Under the pieces are notes generated by a model that saw only the letters and a program-made list of their open reading frames with translations, was not told where the DNA came from and searched no databases. Shown here piece after piece: positions 36,501 through 45,200 of a stretch of 64,000 nucleotides of DNA. The stretch lies in the NCBI RefSeq assembly GCF_008087625.1, contig NZ_CP042997.1, positions 2,852,001 through 2,916,000 of the forward strand, written 5' to 3'. A program made the position numbers and the translations under genes. Numbering within the stretch: position 1 is the stretch's first letter; each line of letters begins with the position of its first letter. This stretch comes from Aquisphaera giovannonii (GTDB lineage: Bacteria; Planctomycetota; Planctomycetia; Isosphaerales; Isosphaeraceae).

Positions 36501-36798
36501 GGGGCACGTCGGCGAGCGGTCCGCGCTCGAGGACGTGGACCGCCTCACCCATGCGGCGACGCCCCGTCGGCTCTACAATGCCGCCTGCGCGCTCGCCCTC
36601 TACGGGAATGCATCGGGCGATGCGGTCAGCCTGGACCGGGCGATCGAGATCCTGTCCGAGGCGATCCGAGCGGGATTCCCACCCGCCCAGGCGGCCCGGG
36701 ATCCCGACCTGGCCGCCATCCGGGATCGGCCGGAGTTCGCCCGAATGACGGGACGACCGGCAGCGGGGAAGCCTCGGTCCGGGCCTCCCCGCGCCTGA
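33547..36798 (+). CDS. Membrane serine/threonine kinase with C-terminal TPR repeats
   Basis: About 1083 residues from ATG 33547 (MDLKDRTNARKPGG, with GAGAG upstream); ATG 33511 is a possible alternative. The first ~110 residues are low-complexity. The kinase domain has LELGRGAFARVFLAEEARL, VAVKISRAEGDEP, a long hinge-side insert rich in Arg/Ser (about 220-320), LLHRDLKPANILI (His345), LDFNLAAV (DFN, Asp365) and YMSPEHLDAL. A membrane helix near 535-555 (IACLCVALVVVLGGIGW) leads to TPR repeats (ALGHCYHEQRRYLEAAGCFS). Close sequence likeness to the kinase at 16934-20887 (HTHIVPVHSV/HANIMPVHSV, MLLDFNLA) shows they are paralogues, but this one has no sigma-factor partner. Its substrate is unknown. 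Confidence 0.9.
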   Translation: MDLKDRTNARKPGGGPEGGGPRPVGPRRYESDAGPLPWDAWNLPAESAESLSNSAESTVLRSPFSPRCLRRSDLPHSPQHPQIKGSDAASSASAGEPPAGSNGVRLGRGRLPSVGDEIGGFRLVLELGRGAFARVFLAEEARLAGRLVAVKISRAEGDEPRMLARLHHANIMPVHSVHDDPATGLRVLCMPYFGGANLAQVLNHSWGFAQPRPSGKGLVEAIDELSHRIPEELRADASFSRRCRSRTSPSSRAGGALQPSMRAHACANPAEPVRASERFPSGFRSLVGRLVGGGQSSPLPAEAEKEAFVPSRMFLRNADGLHAAVWIAARLAEGLDHAHSHGLLHRDLKPANILIAADGTPMLLDFNLAAVRDEDGRDGDGASRAALGGTIPYMSPEHLDALDAAGTTTPDQVDERSDLYSLGLILFEMIAGVHPFLEILPGAGRETVVVIRQMIQERSRTPVPSLRAACPNVPWSLDALVAKCLDPDPGRRYQSAHDLGEDLRRFLDNLPMKHCPEPSVRERAAKWARRHPTLASSTSIACLCVALVVVLGGIGWKAYDTMLGLSARMKLRAFESASIEAQFLLSVGSEASMMIRGMEKSRALLESLGIPGPDLEAPMGGHQAPPRGSTDERGRVVRLPDWVERLTPEEAGRVRQRAASLLILHARAGVTWTALRGSAEDRRLALSRGVELLEMARTLDPELAFPVDRDRARFEAALEGRHDEGTREGEQPGRRPTSPEAWALLASSLLADGEVAAAEAAIREALAQDVTSLWAWFALGHCYHEQRRYLEAAGCFSACVALGPGYPICHFNRGLSLARGGRLLEAVAAYDHAVRLDPSLVEARANRALVELELDRVEDALADLRVAERAGCREPAVLAALGESLARLGRPDEAEAWFSDLLRSNPADAVVRIARGMSRLSADPQGAMADFTAVLARDPRSPLAHYGAARVLRRHDHRGAISHLNAAIEADPDLIDAIELRALERGHVGERSALEDVDRLTHAATPRRLYNAACALALYGNASGDAVSLDRAIEILSEAIRAGFPPAQAARDPDLAAIRDRPEFARMTGRPAAGKPRSGPPRA

Positions 36799-36810
36799 GG
36801 TCGCGGGCGG

Positions 36811-38193
36811 TCAGCGGGGACGTTCGTCCGCGGGGACGGCTTCCGGTCCGGAGGAGCGAGCCGAGGACCGCCGAGGCTCGTCGGTCGCGGCCGGCGTCCC
36901 CCCCGCGCCCGCGGCGACCTGCGGCCCGGGCGTGTACGGGTAGAATGGCGTCCGGTCGAAGAGGTTCCTCGGGCGAAGGTCGTACCCGCTCCACATGACG
37001 AGCGCGGAACCTTCCCACGCGTCGTCGCCCGGCCAGAACTTCGGGCCGCTGCCGGGCTTCCCGTCCTCGTCGCGCGGCTCGTGGTGCGCGGAGGACGTCG
37101 CCCAGAGCACGATGTCGGCCAGCTCGATCGTCTCCTCATCCTTCACCATGTTGGGGAGGTTCGAGAAGATGTTCTCCAGCGGCCTTTCCGGGTGGGCCCG
37201 CGTGACCCAGAAGTCGTGGCGGGTGAATTCCTCCTTGTGCCGCGATGAGCCCATTCGGAGGGGATGCAGGTCGTAGGCGATGGTGTCGCCCCGGCCGTTC
37301 TTGCGGTCGCTCGCGATCCGGACCATGGTGAATTCGCGAGGGTCCCAGTCGATGCCCCCCTCGAACCCTCGGTTGAACGGCTCCTCGAGATCCTCCGCGC
37401 CCGGGCCGGCCGGATCCTCGACATGCCTCATGACCATGGCGGAGTTGCGGCGGCCGTCGATCAGGTCCATGTCGATCCGCCAGTGCGTATTGTGCATGTG
37501 GGCCTCGCCGCGGTGCCCCGGCAGGTTCTGCCCGGTCGAGCCAAGTCGGAGGCTTACGGCCCCGTCGTCATGGAACCCGTACGACATCAGATACATGTAG
37601 TTCCCGGCCTCGAGCGCGCCCCAGATCACGAGCTCTCGGCCGCGGCGGACGCCGTGCGCGTAGTCCTTCCAGACGACGCCGCGGTCGCGGACCTCGCGGA
37701 CGACCGTGGGGTAGGAATCCCCCGGGAAAGGGGGCAGGAGCATGCCGGTCGCCCCCGCGTCCTCTTCTCGGACCTGCGCCATCGGGAACGAGAAGCCCGT
37801 GAGGTCGAAGTAGCGGATGTAGGACGAATGGTGATACGGGACGAACAGCTCGGCCACGCGGACCTCGCCCAGGATCTTGATCCAATCCTCTTCGAGATTC
37901 CGCCTGTACCAGGCGCCCGTGATGTAGAGCCCCTTGTGCAGTCCCCGGGCATAGTGGACCTTCCACGCCGTGCCCTTCCGGGGCTCCAGGCCGCCCGACT
38001 CGCCGACCGGGAACTCGGCGATCGTCTCCTGCGACGCGGGATCGGCCCGGGCCGTCCGGGAGAAGGTGATCTGCGCCTCGGCCCGCGGCGAGGCCGCGGC
38101 GACCGTCCCGATCCCCGCGGCGACCACGAGCGGGAGCATGACGCGTGCGAGGATGGGGCGCGACGCCCCGGTCGGCCGGGAGTGCCTGTGCAT
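36811..38193 (-). CDS. Exported short copper amine oxidase catalytic-domain protein
   Basis: A 460-residue protein with a signal peptide (LARVMLPLVVAAGIGTVAAA). The catalytic beta-sandwich of copper amine oxidases can be followed. VPYHHSSYIRYFDLTGFSF places Asp130 where the catalytic base lies. WGALEAGNYMYLMSYGF puts Tyr199 at the topaquinone precursor, although the usual Asp/Glu after it is Met200. AHMHNTHWRIDMDL gives His232 and His234, and SSAHHEPRDED gives the third copper ligand near His371. DFWVTRAHPERP also matches. These enzymes deaminate primary amines to aldehydes with hydrogen peroxide. The N2/N3 domains of normal ~650-residue enzymes are missing, and the gene just upstream seems to encode an N3-like domain. 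The C-terminal ~50 residues are low-complexity. An ordinary cofactor is likely but not certain. Confidence 0.75.
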   Translation of the reverse strand: MHRHSRPTGASRPILARVMLPLVVAAGIGTVAAASPRAEAQITFSRTARADPASQETIAEFPVGESGGLEPRKGTAWKVHYARGLHKGLYITGAWYRRNLEEDWIKILGEVRVAELFVPYHHSSYIRYFDLTGFSFPMAQVREEDAGATGMLLPPFPGDSYPTVVREVRDRGVVWKDYAHGVRRGRELVIWGALEAGNYMYLMSYGFHDDGAVSLRLGSTGQNLPGHRGEAHMHNTHWRIDMDLIDGRRNSAMVMRHVEDPAGPGAEDLEEPFNRGFEGGIDWDPREFTMVRIASDRKNGRGDTIAYDLHPLRMGSSRHKEEFTRHDFWVTRAHPERPLENIFSNLPNMVKDEETIELADIVLWATSSAHHEPRDEDGKPGSGPKFWPGDDAWEGSALVMWSGYDLRPRNLFDRTPFYPYTPGPQVAAGAGGTPAATDEPRRSSARSSGPEAVPADERPR

Positions 38194-38212
38194 CTGGCTC
38201 GTCCTCTCGAAG

Positions 38213-38977
38213 CTAGCGGGGCTTCCGCGGCTGGGGGAATTCTTCCGGAGCGGCGGTCGTCACCTCTCGCGTGGTGAGGTCGATCCGGGGCCGGGGATAG
38301 CTGAGGTCCTTGGTCCCCACCCGGTACGTCAGGTAGACGACGCGGTGGATCCTCGGGTCGTCTCCCACGGTGAACTGGCTGAACTGGGGGTAGACCGAAA
38401 GCTTGTTTCCGAACTTCTCGAAGAGGGCCTTCACAGGATCGCTGCGCTCCCGAGCGAGGGCCTGCGCATCCTCGTATTCTTCATCCGAGAGAGCCGATCG
38501 CAGGTGGGCGGCCTCCTCCATCCTCACGACCTTCCCGGTCGCGACGTCCACCGTGGCGAAGATGGTGACGTCGTCCCGGTAGCGATACGTCGTGACGAGG
38601 GCCAGGATACCGCCGCGCGGGGCGGCCGGCGCCGATGGCCTGGCCTCGGCCTCCCCCTCCTCGCGATCCGCGTCGCGAGGCGGCGACGCGGACGCCTCGG
38701 CGGGCCCCGGGGCCGGCGGCTGCTTGAGATCGACGACCTCGACGCCGACGACATACTGCCGCCGATCGACGTCTCGCCGCTCCGGCTCGTCATCCTTCTT
38801 GCGGGACTGCTCGATCGCCTCTCGGGCCGATCGGACGGCCCCCTGGACCTGCTGCGGGCTCAGGCCGGCACGCGGGGCCGGCGTCCCCTGGGCCCCGACC
38901 GAGGCGGGCGCGAGGAAGGCCGCCGCGACGACGAGCGGGCGGATGCGCCTCCATGGGAGGCATCGCGTTGAGAGCAT
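38213..38977 (-). CDS. Small exported protein resembling the N-terminal (N3) domain of copper amine oxidase
   Basis: A 254-residue protein with a signal peptide (IRPLVVAAAFLAPASVGAQ), a Pro/Ala/Glu-rich linker and a compact alpha/beta domain from about residue 125. That domain contains VTIFATVDVATGKVVRMEEA, then LSDEEYEDAQALARERSDPV and YLTYRVGTKDLSYPRPRIDL. In copper amine oxidases the N3 domain has the same order: a strand pair ending 'V..vvdv', a helix with 'eE...a..l...dp.v', then 'YarP...gl...vDl...eV'. Its stop is 19 bases before the short amine oxidase gene in the same direction, so the two products may assemble into one enzyme. Alternatively it is a PepSY-like inhibitor-type domain. 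Its TAG stop shows that TAG works as a stop in this genome. Confidence 0.6.
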   Translation of the reverse strand: MLSTRCLPWRRIRPLVVAAAFLAPASVGAQGTPAPRAGLSPQQVQGAVRSAREAIEQSRKKDDEPERRDVDRRQYVVGVEVVDLKQPPAPGPAEASASPPRDADREEGEAEARPSAPAAPRGGILALVTTYRYRDDVTIFATVDVATGKVVRMEEAAHLRSALSDEEYEDAQALARERSDPVKALFEKFGNKLSVYPQFSQFTVGDDPRIHRVVYLTYRVGTKDLSYPRPRIDLTTREVTTAAPEEFPQPRKPR

Positions 38978-39070
38978 CGGGATGTTTCCTGGGCAATCAG
39001 GCCGCCGCGGACCGACACGCAGGCCGGTCCGCGGCGGATCGAATCGACAGTCCCGTCACGCCGGGGGCGA

Positions 39071-42016
39071 TCACGGCTCCTTGATGTCGAGGTTGGCCTC
39101 CAGGACCTTGGCGATCCGGTGCCGGCACTCCTCGAGGTGGGCCTTGCTCGTGTCGTCGAGCGAGCCGGCCTTCGTGTCCATGACCGTGCCGATCTTCTGG
39201 CCCACCTCCCTGAGGTGGAGCCGGGCGAGGGCACGGGCGTCGGCGGGTACGTTCCGCCCGCCGCCGCTCAGGAAGACGACGAAGGTGTAGGAGTCGCTGG
39301 CCGAGCCGGGCCGGTCGCCCAGGACCATGTTGCTCAGCCGCCGCAGGTGCTCGCGCTGGAGGTTGCGGCGGACGGTGGAGAGGACGACCTTCGGCGCCTT
39401 CGCGTCCTTCGGATCGGGCACCTTGTCGATGTCCGACCAGATGCCCTCGGTGAGGGAGCGGAAGACTTCCTCCATCCGGAGCGGGTCGCTCCCCGCGTCG
39501 GCCTGGAGCTGCTGGTTCTGGATGCGAGCCAGGACGCCGCCGCTGAGGCAGTGGGCCAGGACGATCTTCTGGATCCCGAGGATCCGCTCGAAGACGGAGA
39601 TGTCCACGGCCGGCCCGTAGCCGTTCTCATCGCCCCAGTGCATCCAGCGCTCGACTCCCAGGCGGCGGAGCAGGGCCGGGGAGAACTGGAAGGCCTTGTC
39701 GCTGAGCACGTTGTCGCTCAGGAACTTGAGGCATTCGCGCTGCTTGGCCCCCGACACGGGGACGATCGGGTCGCGGGCGTCCTTGTCCGCCTTGTGGTCG
39801 CGAGAGACCGACTGCCCGCCGATGAACTGCGAGGCGAGCGTGGCGCCGTCGCCCCACTGGCTGAGCAGGATGCCGAAGGCCTTGCGGGTGCGCGCCCAGG
39901 ACTCGCCGTCCTTCACCACGCGTGCGTCGAGGTCCTTGAGGAGGTCGGACGCGAGCTGGATGCGATCCCGGCCATAGGCGCAGGGGTCGCTCCCCATGTC
40001 CCAGCGGTTCACGTAAGGGTCATCGTTGAGCGCCGCGTCCTCGTCGGTGGCGTAGACGAGGTCGTGCTCCGGGGCCCGGGACGCGATCTTCTTCAGCTCG
40101 GACGCCTCGTCGCCGTCGGCCGGCTTGTAGGCGTACTCGATCGCCCAGTAGTCGTAGGGCCCGAGGGTCGTCGGATAGTAGTCGCCCTGCTTCTTGCCCT
40201 TGGGGGCGATGTTCACCGGGCAGTAGTCCATGACGCTGCCCACCAGCCCGCGGGCGTGGGTCAGGTTCGTGTCGTGGAGCTGGTCCTCGTTGAGCATCGT
40301 GCTCGCCTTGAAGTTGTGCCTCAGGCCCAGCGAGTGGCCGACCTCGTGCATCGTGATGTACTTGATCGCCTGGGCCAGGAACTCCTCCGGCAGTTCCGGC
40401 TTCGTCTCGGGCTTCTTGGCGGCCTTGTCCTTGTCCTTATCTTTGTCCTTGTCCTTCTCGATCGGCGGGGCAGACGGCTTCGGCGGATCGGCCAGGGCCA
40501 CGGCGGCGAAGCCGAGGTCGTTCTGGAAACCGGTCTGGAGCTGGCACAGGCCGCGACGCGAGAAGGCGTTCTTGCTGGCGAGCTGCCACTGGAGGAAGTT
40601 CTGCTCGGCGGGGACGACGTCGCCGACCATCTGGCCGGGCTTCGCGTCGAGGGCCGCGACGCCGGGGAGCCTGCCGCCCCCGGGCTGGCCGAACCCCATC
40701 TTCGAAGCCAGGATCGGGCTGATGACCTCGCCGAAGGCGAGCGGCGTCACGTGGGGATCACCCCCCGCCGCGGCCGTGCTGCCGATCAGCAGCGCGTAGT
40801 TCTCCTTCCAGTAGCGGACGAAGCTGGCGTCGAAGACGACGTCGCCATCGATCATCTCCCCGGTGATCGGGTTGGAGCGGAGGCAGGACATCGCGTAGCT
40901 CGTGTCGCTGGTGATCCAGCGGAACGTGCAGTAGTTCGTGTCCTCCGGATCGAAGACGTCCCGGTCGGACTCCTGCCAGCGGACCGCGATGGCGTTCTTG
41001 AAGCCGATCTTCTCGAACGCCTTGTTCCACTCGCTGATGCCTTCCTCGACGTAAGGCCGGTACTCCAGGGGGACGGTGTCCTCGACGTACCAGATGATCT
41101 GCTTCTTGGGCGGCGACAGCTTGGCCCGCGGGTCGGACTTCTCGAGCCGCCAGCGATTGATGTACCGGACGAAGTTCGAATCCGGGCTGGTGACGCCGAA
41201 GTCCTTGGTGGCGTTCAGGAAGTGGCCAACCCGGTCGTCGGCCGCGCGGGGCCGGTAGCCCATCTCGTTGGCCTTGATGACGCTGAAGTGCAGGACCAGC
41301 GTGACGCCCCGCGGATCGGCGACCTCGCCGCCGCCGGACATCCGCGAGCGGAAGCCGCCGCCGTAGGTCGCCTCCAGCTCCAGCTCCACGTTGCCCGGGA
41401 AGCCCTTGGCCTTCGTCCAGTGGCTCCGGCTCCGGTCCGGCATCCCGAGGCCGACGTTCGCGAAATCGCTCATGAAAACCTCGGTGAGGTCGATGAGCGC
41501 CGCGTTGCCCCGCATCGGATTCTGCGTGACGATGGGGACCGCCATGAGGATGGAGTCGGTGTAATTCTGCTTGACCGCCTTCTCCAGCGGCGAGCCGGCC
41601 GGCGCCTTGAAGAAGATGTTGCGGCGGACGATCTGGACGCGGTCGCCGACCCTGCGGAGGACCAGCACGCGCTCGTCGTCGCCCACGGGGATGCCGGCCT
41701 GGGCCATGCCCCGGGCGATCGTCGTGGGCGTGAGGAGGGGCTGGTTATACTGGTCGGGGCGGATCTCCATGTAGAGGTGATCGCCCGTCAGGTACAGGTT
41801 GAACAGGCCCTCGATCTTCTCCGCGCCCTGCGTCACCTCGTTGAAGTCCCGGAAGTTGTTCCGCGGGCCGCGGTTCGCGGAGGCCTGGCGCGGGACCACG
41901 ACCTCGAAGTTGAGGGGCGCCTGGGCCTCTTGCGCCATGCCCGTACCTTGCGAACCCCCGGCGAGAAGCGCCCCGGCCAGTAGGCCGGACCATCTCCATC
42001 CCCTGCTGCGAATCAT
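39071..42016 (-). CDS. Exported zinc-dependent metalloprotease (HExxHxxGxxH type)
   Basis: A 981-residue protein with a signal peptide (RWSGLLAGALLAGGSQGTG). The zinc motif lies near residue 555: TMHEVGHSLGLRHNFKAS, the HExxHxxGxxH form of metzincins, followed by SVMDYCPVN, which supplies the Met-turn. Large flanking regions (EKIEGLFNLYLTGDHLYMEI; HFSVIKANEMGYRPR; EYRPYVEEGISEWNKAFEKI) match the bacterial family in which the protease is framed by DUF5117/DUF5118-type domains. Just before the zinc helix lies a Lys-Asp repeat. It is first of three same-strand exported genes (93 bases before the N3-like gene) and probably leads that operon. A role in degrading extracellular protein or maturing its neighbours is inference. 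Confidence 0.9.
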   Translation of the reverse strand: MIRSRGWRWSGLLAGALLAGGSQGTGMAQEAQAPLNFEVVVPRQASANRGPRNNFRDFNEVTQGAEKIEGLFNLYLTGDHLYMEIRPDQYNQPLLTPTTIARGMAQAGIPVGDDERVLVLRRVGDRVQIVRRNIFFKAPAGSPLEKAVKQNYTDSILMAVPIVTQNPMRGNAALIDLTEVFMSDFANVGLGMPDRSRSHWTKAKGFPGNVELELEATYGGGFRSRMSGGGEVADPRGVTLVLHFSVIKANEMGYRPRAADDRVGHFLNATKDFGVTSPDSNFVRYINRWRLEKSDPRAKLSPPKKQIIWYVEDTVPLEYRPYVEEGISEWNKAFEKIGFKNAIAVRWQESDRDVFDPEDTNYCTFRWITSDTSYAMSCLRSNPITGEMIDGDVVFDASFVRYWKENYALLIGSTAAAGGDPHVTPLAFGEVISPILASKMGFGQPGGGRLPGVAALDAKPGQMVGDVVPAEQNFLQWQLASKNAFSRRGLCQLQTGFQNDLGFAAVALADPPKPSAPPIEKDKDKDKDKDKAAKKPETKPELPEEFLAQAIKYITMHEVGHSLGLRHNFKASTMLNEDQLHDTNLTHARGLVGSVMDYCPVNIAPKGKKQGDYYPTTLGPYDYWAIEYAYKPADGDEASELKKIASRAPEHDLVYATDEDAALNDDPYVNRWDMGSDPCAYGRDRIQLASDLLKDLDARVVKDGESWARTRKAFGILLSQWGDGATLASQFIGGQSVSRDHKADKDARDPIVPVSGAKQRECLKFLSDNVLSDKAFQFSPALLRRLGVERWMHWGDENGYGPAVDISVFERILGIQKIVLAHCLSGGVLARIQNQQLQADAGSDPLRMEEVFRSLTEGIWSDIDKVPDPKDAKAPKVVLSTVRRNLQREHLRRLSNMVLGDRPGSASDSYTFVVFLSGGGRNVPADARALARLHLREVGQKIGTVMDTKAGSLDDTSKAHLEECRHRIAKVLEANLDIKEP
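40424..40456 (-). repeat. Hexanucleotide array encoding (Lys-Asp)5-Lys in the metalloprotease
   Basis: Five CTTGTC-type units (two of them variants, CTTATC and TTTGTC) plus half a unit. On the coding strand they give five Lys-Asp pairs and a Lys. The variant codons suggest an array kept by selection or old enough to have drifted. Confidence 0.8.
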
Positions 42017-42282
42017 GAAGGTCTCCCGAGAGATGTTGCCGGACGCGGTAGGCTCCGGCGTGTGGTCGCCTCACCGCGGGGTCCGGCTGCCTGGGCGATC
42101 GGAGGGGTGGCCTGGGGAGAGGCCCGTGCCCTGACCTCGATCGAGTTGCCGAATGTCCATCGTGCCGAAAGGAGTCCGGCTTTGCAAGCGACGGCGATGA
42201 CGATTGGCGAGGCGGCGAAGACTCCCTCGTCATTAGCGATTTTTCCGCGCGGACCGGCCCCCGCCATCCAGGAGGAATCGGC

Positions 42283-45200
42283 TCATCGCCTCGCCGCGGC
42301 CTGCGGCACCGACCCCTGCAAGGAAAGCCGCAGCACGGCACCGTGCCAGGGGCCGATCCGGGCCGCGAGCGCCCGCAGGAGTCGGCTGTAGGTCCGCATC
42401 ACGGCGAGATGGAAATCCGGAGAGATCGCGGCCCCGCGATTCAACCCCCGGATTCGAACCCGGGCATCGCGCGCGGCCCGCCGGCGGCCTCCCGAGTCCA
42501 CGTCCCCCGCCGCGAGCATCGTCTCCGCGGCGATGTTGGCCAGGGCGTGCAGGTAGGCCGCCGTCCGATCGAGGCCTTCGCCGTCGATCGTCGCGAGGAC
42601 CCGTCGGGCCTCGTCCAGGGCCCCTCGGATGAGGTCGTCGACGACGAGCCAGAGCTGGTGATGCGGGTTCCGTCCCTCCGGCGAGATCGAGACGGAATGG
42701 CGACCGACGCGGGCAGCCTCCGCGACCTGCCCGAGCGAGCGATGCGCGATGACCGCGTTGAGCAGCATCCAGGGCTCGGCGTCCTCCCTCTCCGGCCAGT
42801 CGGCGAGCCATCGAGCGGCCGCGCGGTGACGGCCGGCCCGGATCAGGGCATACCCCGCCGTCCCCCATGAGGACGTCCGGCTACGAAGGCGTTCCCCGTG
42901 CCTTCGGATGCATCTAGAAGTCCGGAGCACGCTCCAGCAGTCCCCGAGCCCGCTGAGGTACGCGGTGAGGGCCTCGTGTGCGGCGTCTCCCCCGCAGTCG
43001 AGGATCGATTCGAGCTGGCGTCTGCGCCGCCACTGCCTCCTGCCGATCCAGCGATTCGCCCAGAGCCTGCCCACCACCCGCGCCAGGTCCGGCCGGTGCA
43101 GGCCCTCGAAGTACACGGCGTCCGCTGCGTCCGCCCAGCCGGCCTTGACGACGGCCTGGTCCGCGGCCTCCCAGGGCCAGTCGCCCTCCGGCGCCGTGGT
43201 CCTTATGAGCCGGGACAGGCCGGCCATGGCCGCGGACCGATCGTTCCGCGCCGCGTTCAACTGGACTTCCCGGGAGAGGATGAAAGGGTCCGCCTCCTCG
43301 CCGTTGCCCTTGAGCCGTTCGAGCGTCTCGCTCGCGCCGGCGAAATCACGCTCCGCCAGCTCGATGTCGAAGAGCTCCATTCGGGCGAATTGATACCCCG
43401 GGGCGAGCTCGAGAGCCTTCCGGAGGCTCGCCTTCGCCCCGGCGCGATCGCCGTTGCGGGCCCGGGCCTCCCCGCAGTATCCCAGCGCCACGGGCCATTC
43501 CGGTGCCGCCCGGGCCGCCCCCTCCGCGGCCCGCAGGTATTCCTCGTCCGTACCGACCTGTCGGGTCCATTCGGAGAGCCGCAGCCATCCCCAGCCGTAG
43601 TCCGCGTTGTGTGAGACAACCTCACGCATCTCGGCGATGGCGGCCCGGAGGTCGCCCCTCGCCGCCGTGACCCAGGCCGACCGGCCGCGAAGCAGGTGGG
43701 GCGGGCGGTCGCCCAGCGCCGCCGGCATGCACGCGGCCTTCGCCTCGTCGAACCGGCCCGCCCCGGCCAGCAGCTCCGCCTTGAGGTCGTAGGCCTCGAC
43801 GGCCAGCGGCTGGATGCGGGTGGCGGTCTCCAGGGCCTCGAGCCGCTCGTCGAGGGCCTCGGGCCCATCGAGCACGCGGGCCAGGGCCAGCCAGGCGCGG
43901 CGATCGCCGGGCCGCTGTTGAGTCAGCTCCCGGGCCAACGCCTCGACGGCGGTGGACCGCCCCAGCTCGCGCGTCCAGTCCTCCATCGTGGACCAGGCCC
44001 AGTCGTAGCCGGGGTCGAGCCTCAGCGCGTTGGCGATCCGCTCGACCGCCATGTCCTTCTCGCCGAGATGCCAGAGCGTGTCGGCGAGGAAGCCGTGGTT
44101 GTAGGCGTCCAGGGGCGACGAGGCGAGCGCCCTCTCCAGGACGGGGCGCGATTCGTCGTACTTCCCCTCCCGCTCCAGGCTGGCGGCCAGGGTGCGCGCG
44201 GCCTCGCCCCAGCCCGGACTGATCCGCAAGGCGTGCCGGATCGCGTCCCGTTCGGCCTCCGCGTCCCCGCGGGCCGCGTGGGCCGCCGCCGCGTCCAGCC
44301 AGATCTTCGGTAGCAGGGGGAAGCGTGCCGTCGCCCTCGCCACCAGGTCCAGGGCCTCCCCGGCCTCGTCCCGCTCGATCCGCTCCCGAATCAGAGCCGA
44401 CCACGCCTGCCAGAGGTCCGGCCGGGCGTCGAGCGCCCGCGTGAGGAATTCGAGGATGGAATAGCCATCGAGCGTCCCGCGGGCGCGACGCGCGAAGGCG
44501 AGGAGCCCGTCGCCGAAGGTGACCTGCCGCTCGAGCTCGCGGCCGACGAATTCGAGGTCCTCGCGGCGTTCGGCCTGGGTGCCGGCGGATTCCAGGAGCC
44601 AGTCGATCGCCCAGTCGTTGTCCACGTCCCGGCGGATGGCCTCGCGATACGCGTCGCGTGCTTCCTCGGTGCGGCCCGCGCGGGAGAGCAAGGCCCCGCG
44701 GACCGACGCCTCGTTGGTGCTCGACGGTTCGAGGGCCCTCGCCGTCTCCAGGGCCTCCATCGCCTCGTCGTGCCGATCCTGCCGGCCGAGCGCGAGGGCC
44801 AGCTCCCGGAAACCCCAGCCGTCGGCCGGGTGGACGTGCAGGAGTTGCCGGATCGCGGCCTCGGCCTCCGCCGGAGCCTCGTCCCGCATCCAGCCGATCC
44901 GCAACCGATGCAGCGCGCAACTGAACGGGAAGGCCTGGCAGGCCGCCGCGAGCTGTGCGAGGGCGGCGGGACGTCCCTCCGTCTCGGCCAGGAGCTGCGC
45001 GACCGAGCCGTTCGCGTCGGTCGCGAGGGGCTCGACCTGGAGGACCTCGCGCCAGAGAGAGAGGGCGGCGGCGAGGTCGCCCCGGCTCCAGGCCAGTCCC
45101 GCCGACGCGTGCAGCCAGTCCGTCCGTCGGCAGTTCCCCCGGGCCCGCTCGAGCCGCTCGGCGGCCCGGTCCGCCTCGCCGATCGAGGCGTCGTGCTCCG

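Noticed and set aside
39119-41983. 954-codon plus-strand frame opposite the metalloprotease
   Set aside because: Antisense shadow without domains; the metalloprotease on the other strand has an intact signal peptide and zinc motif.
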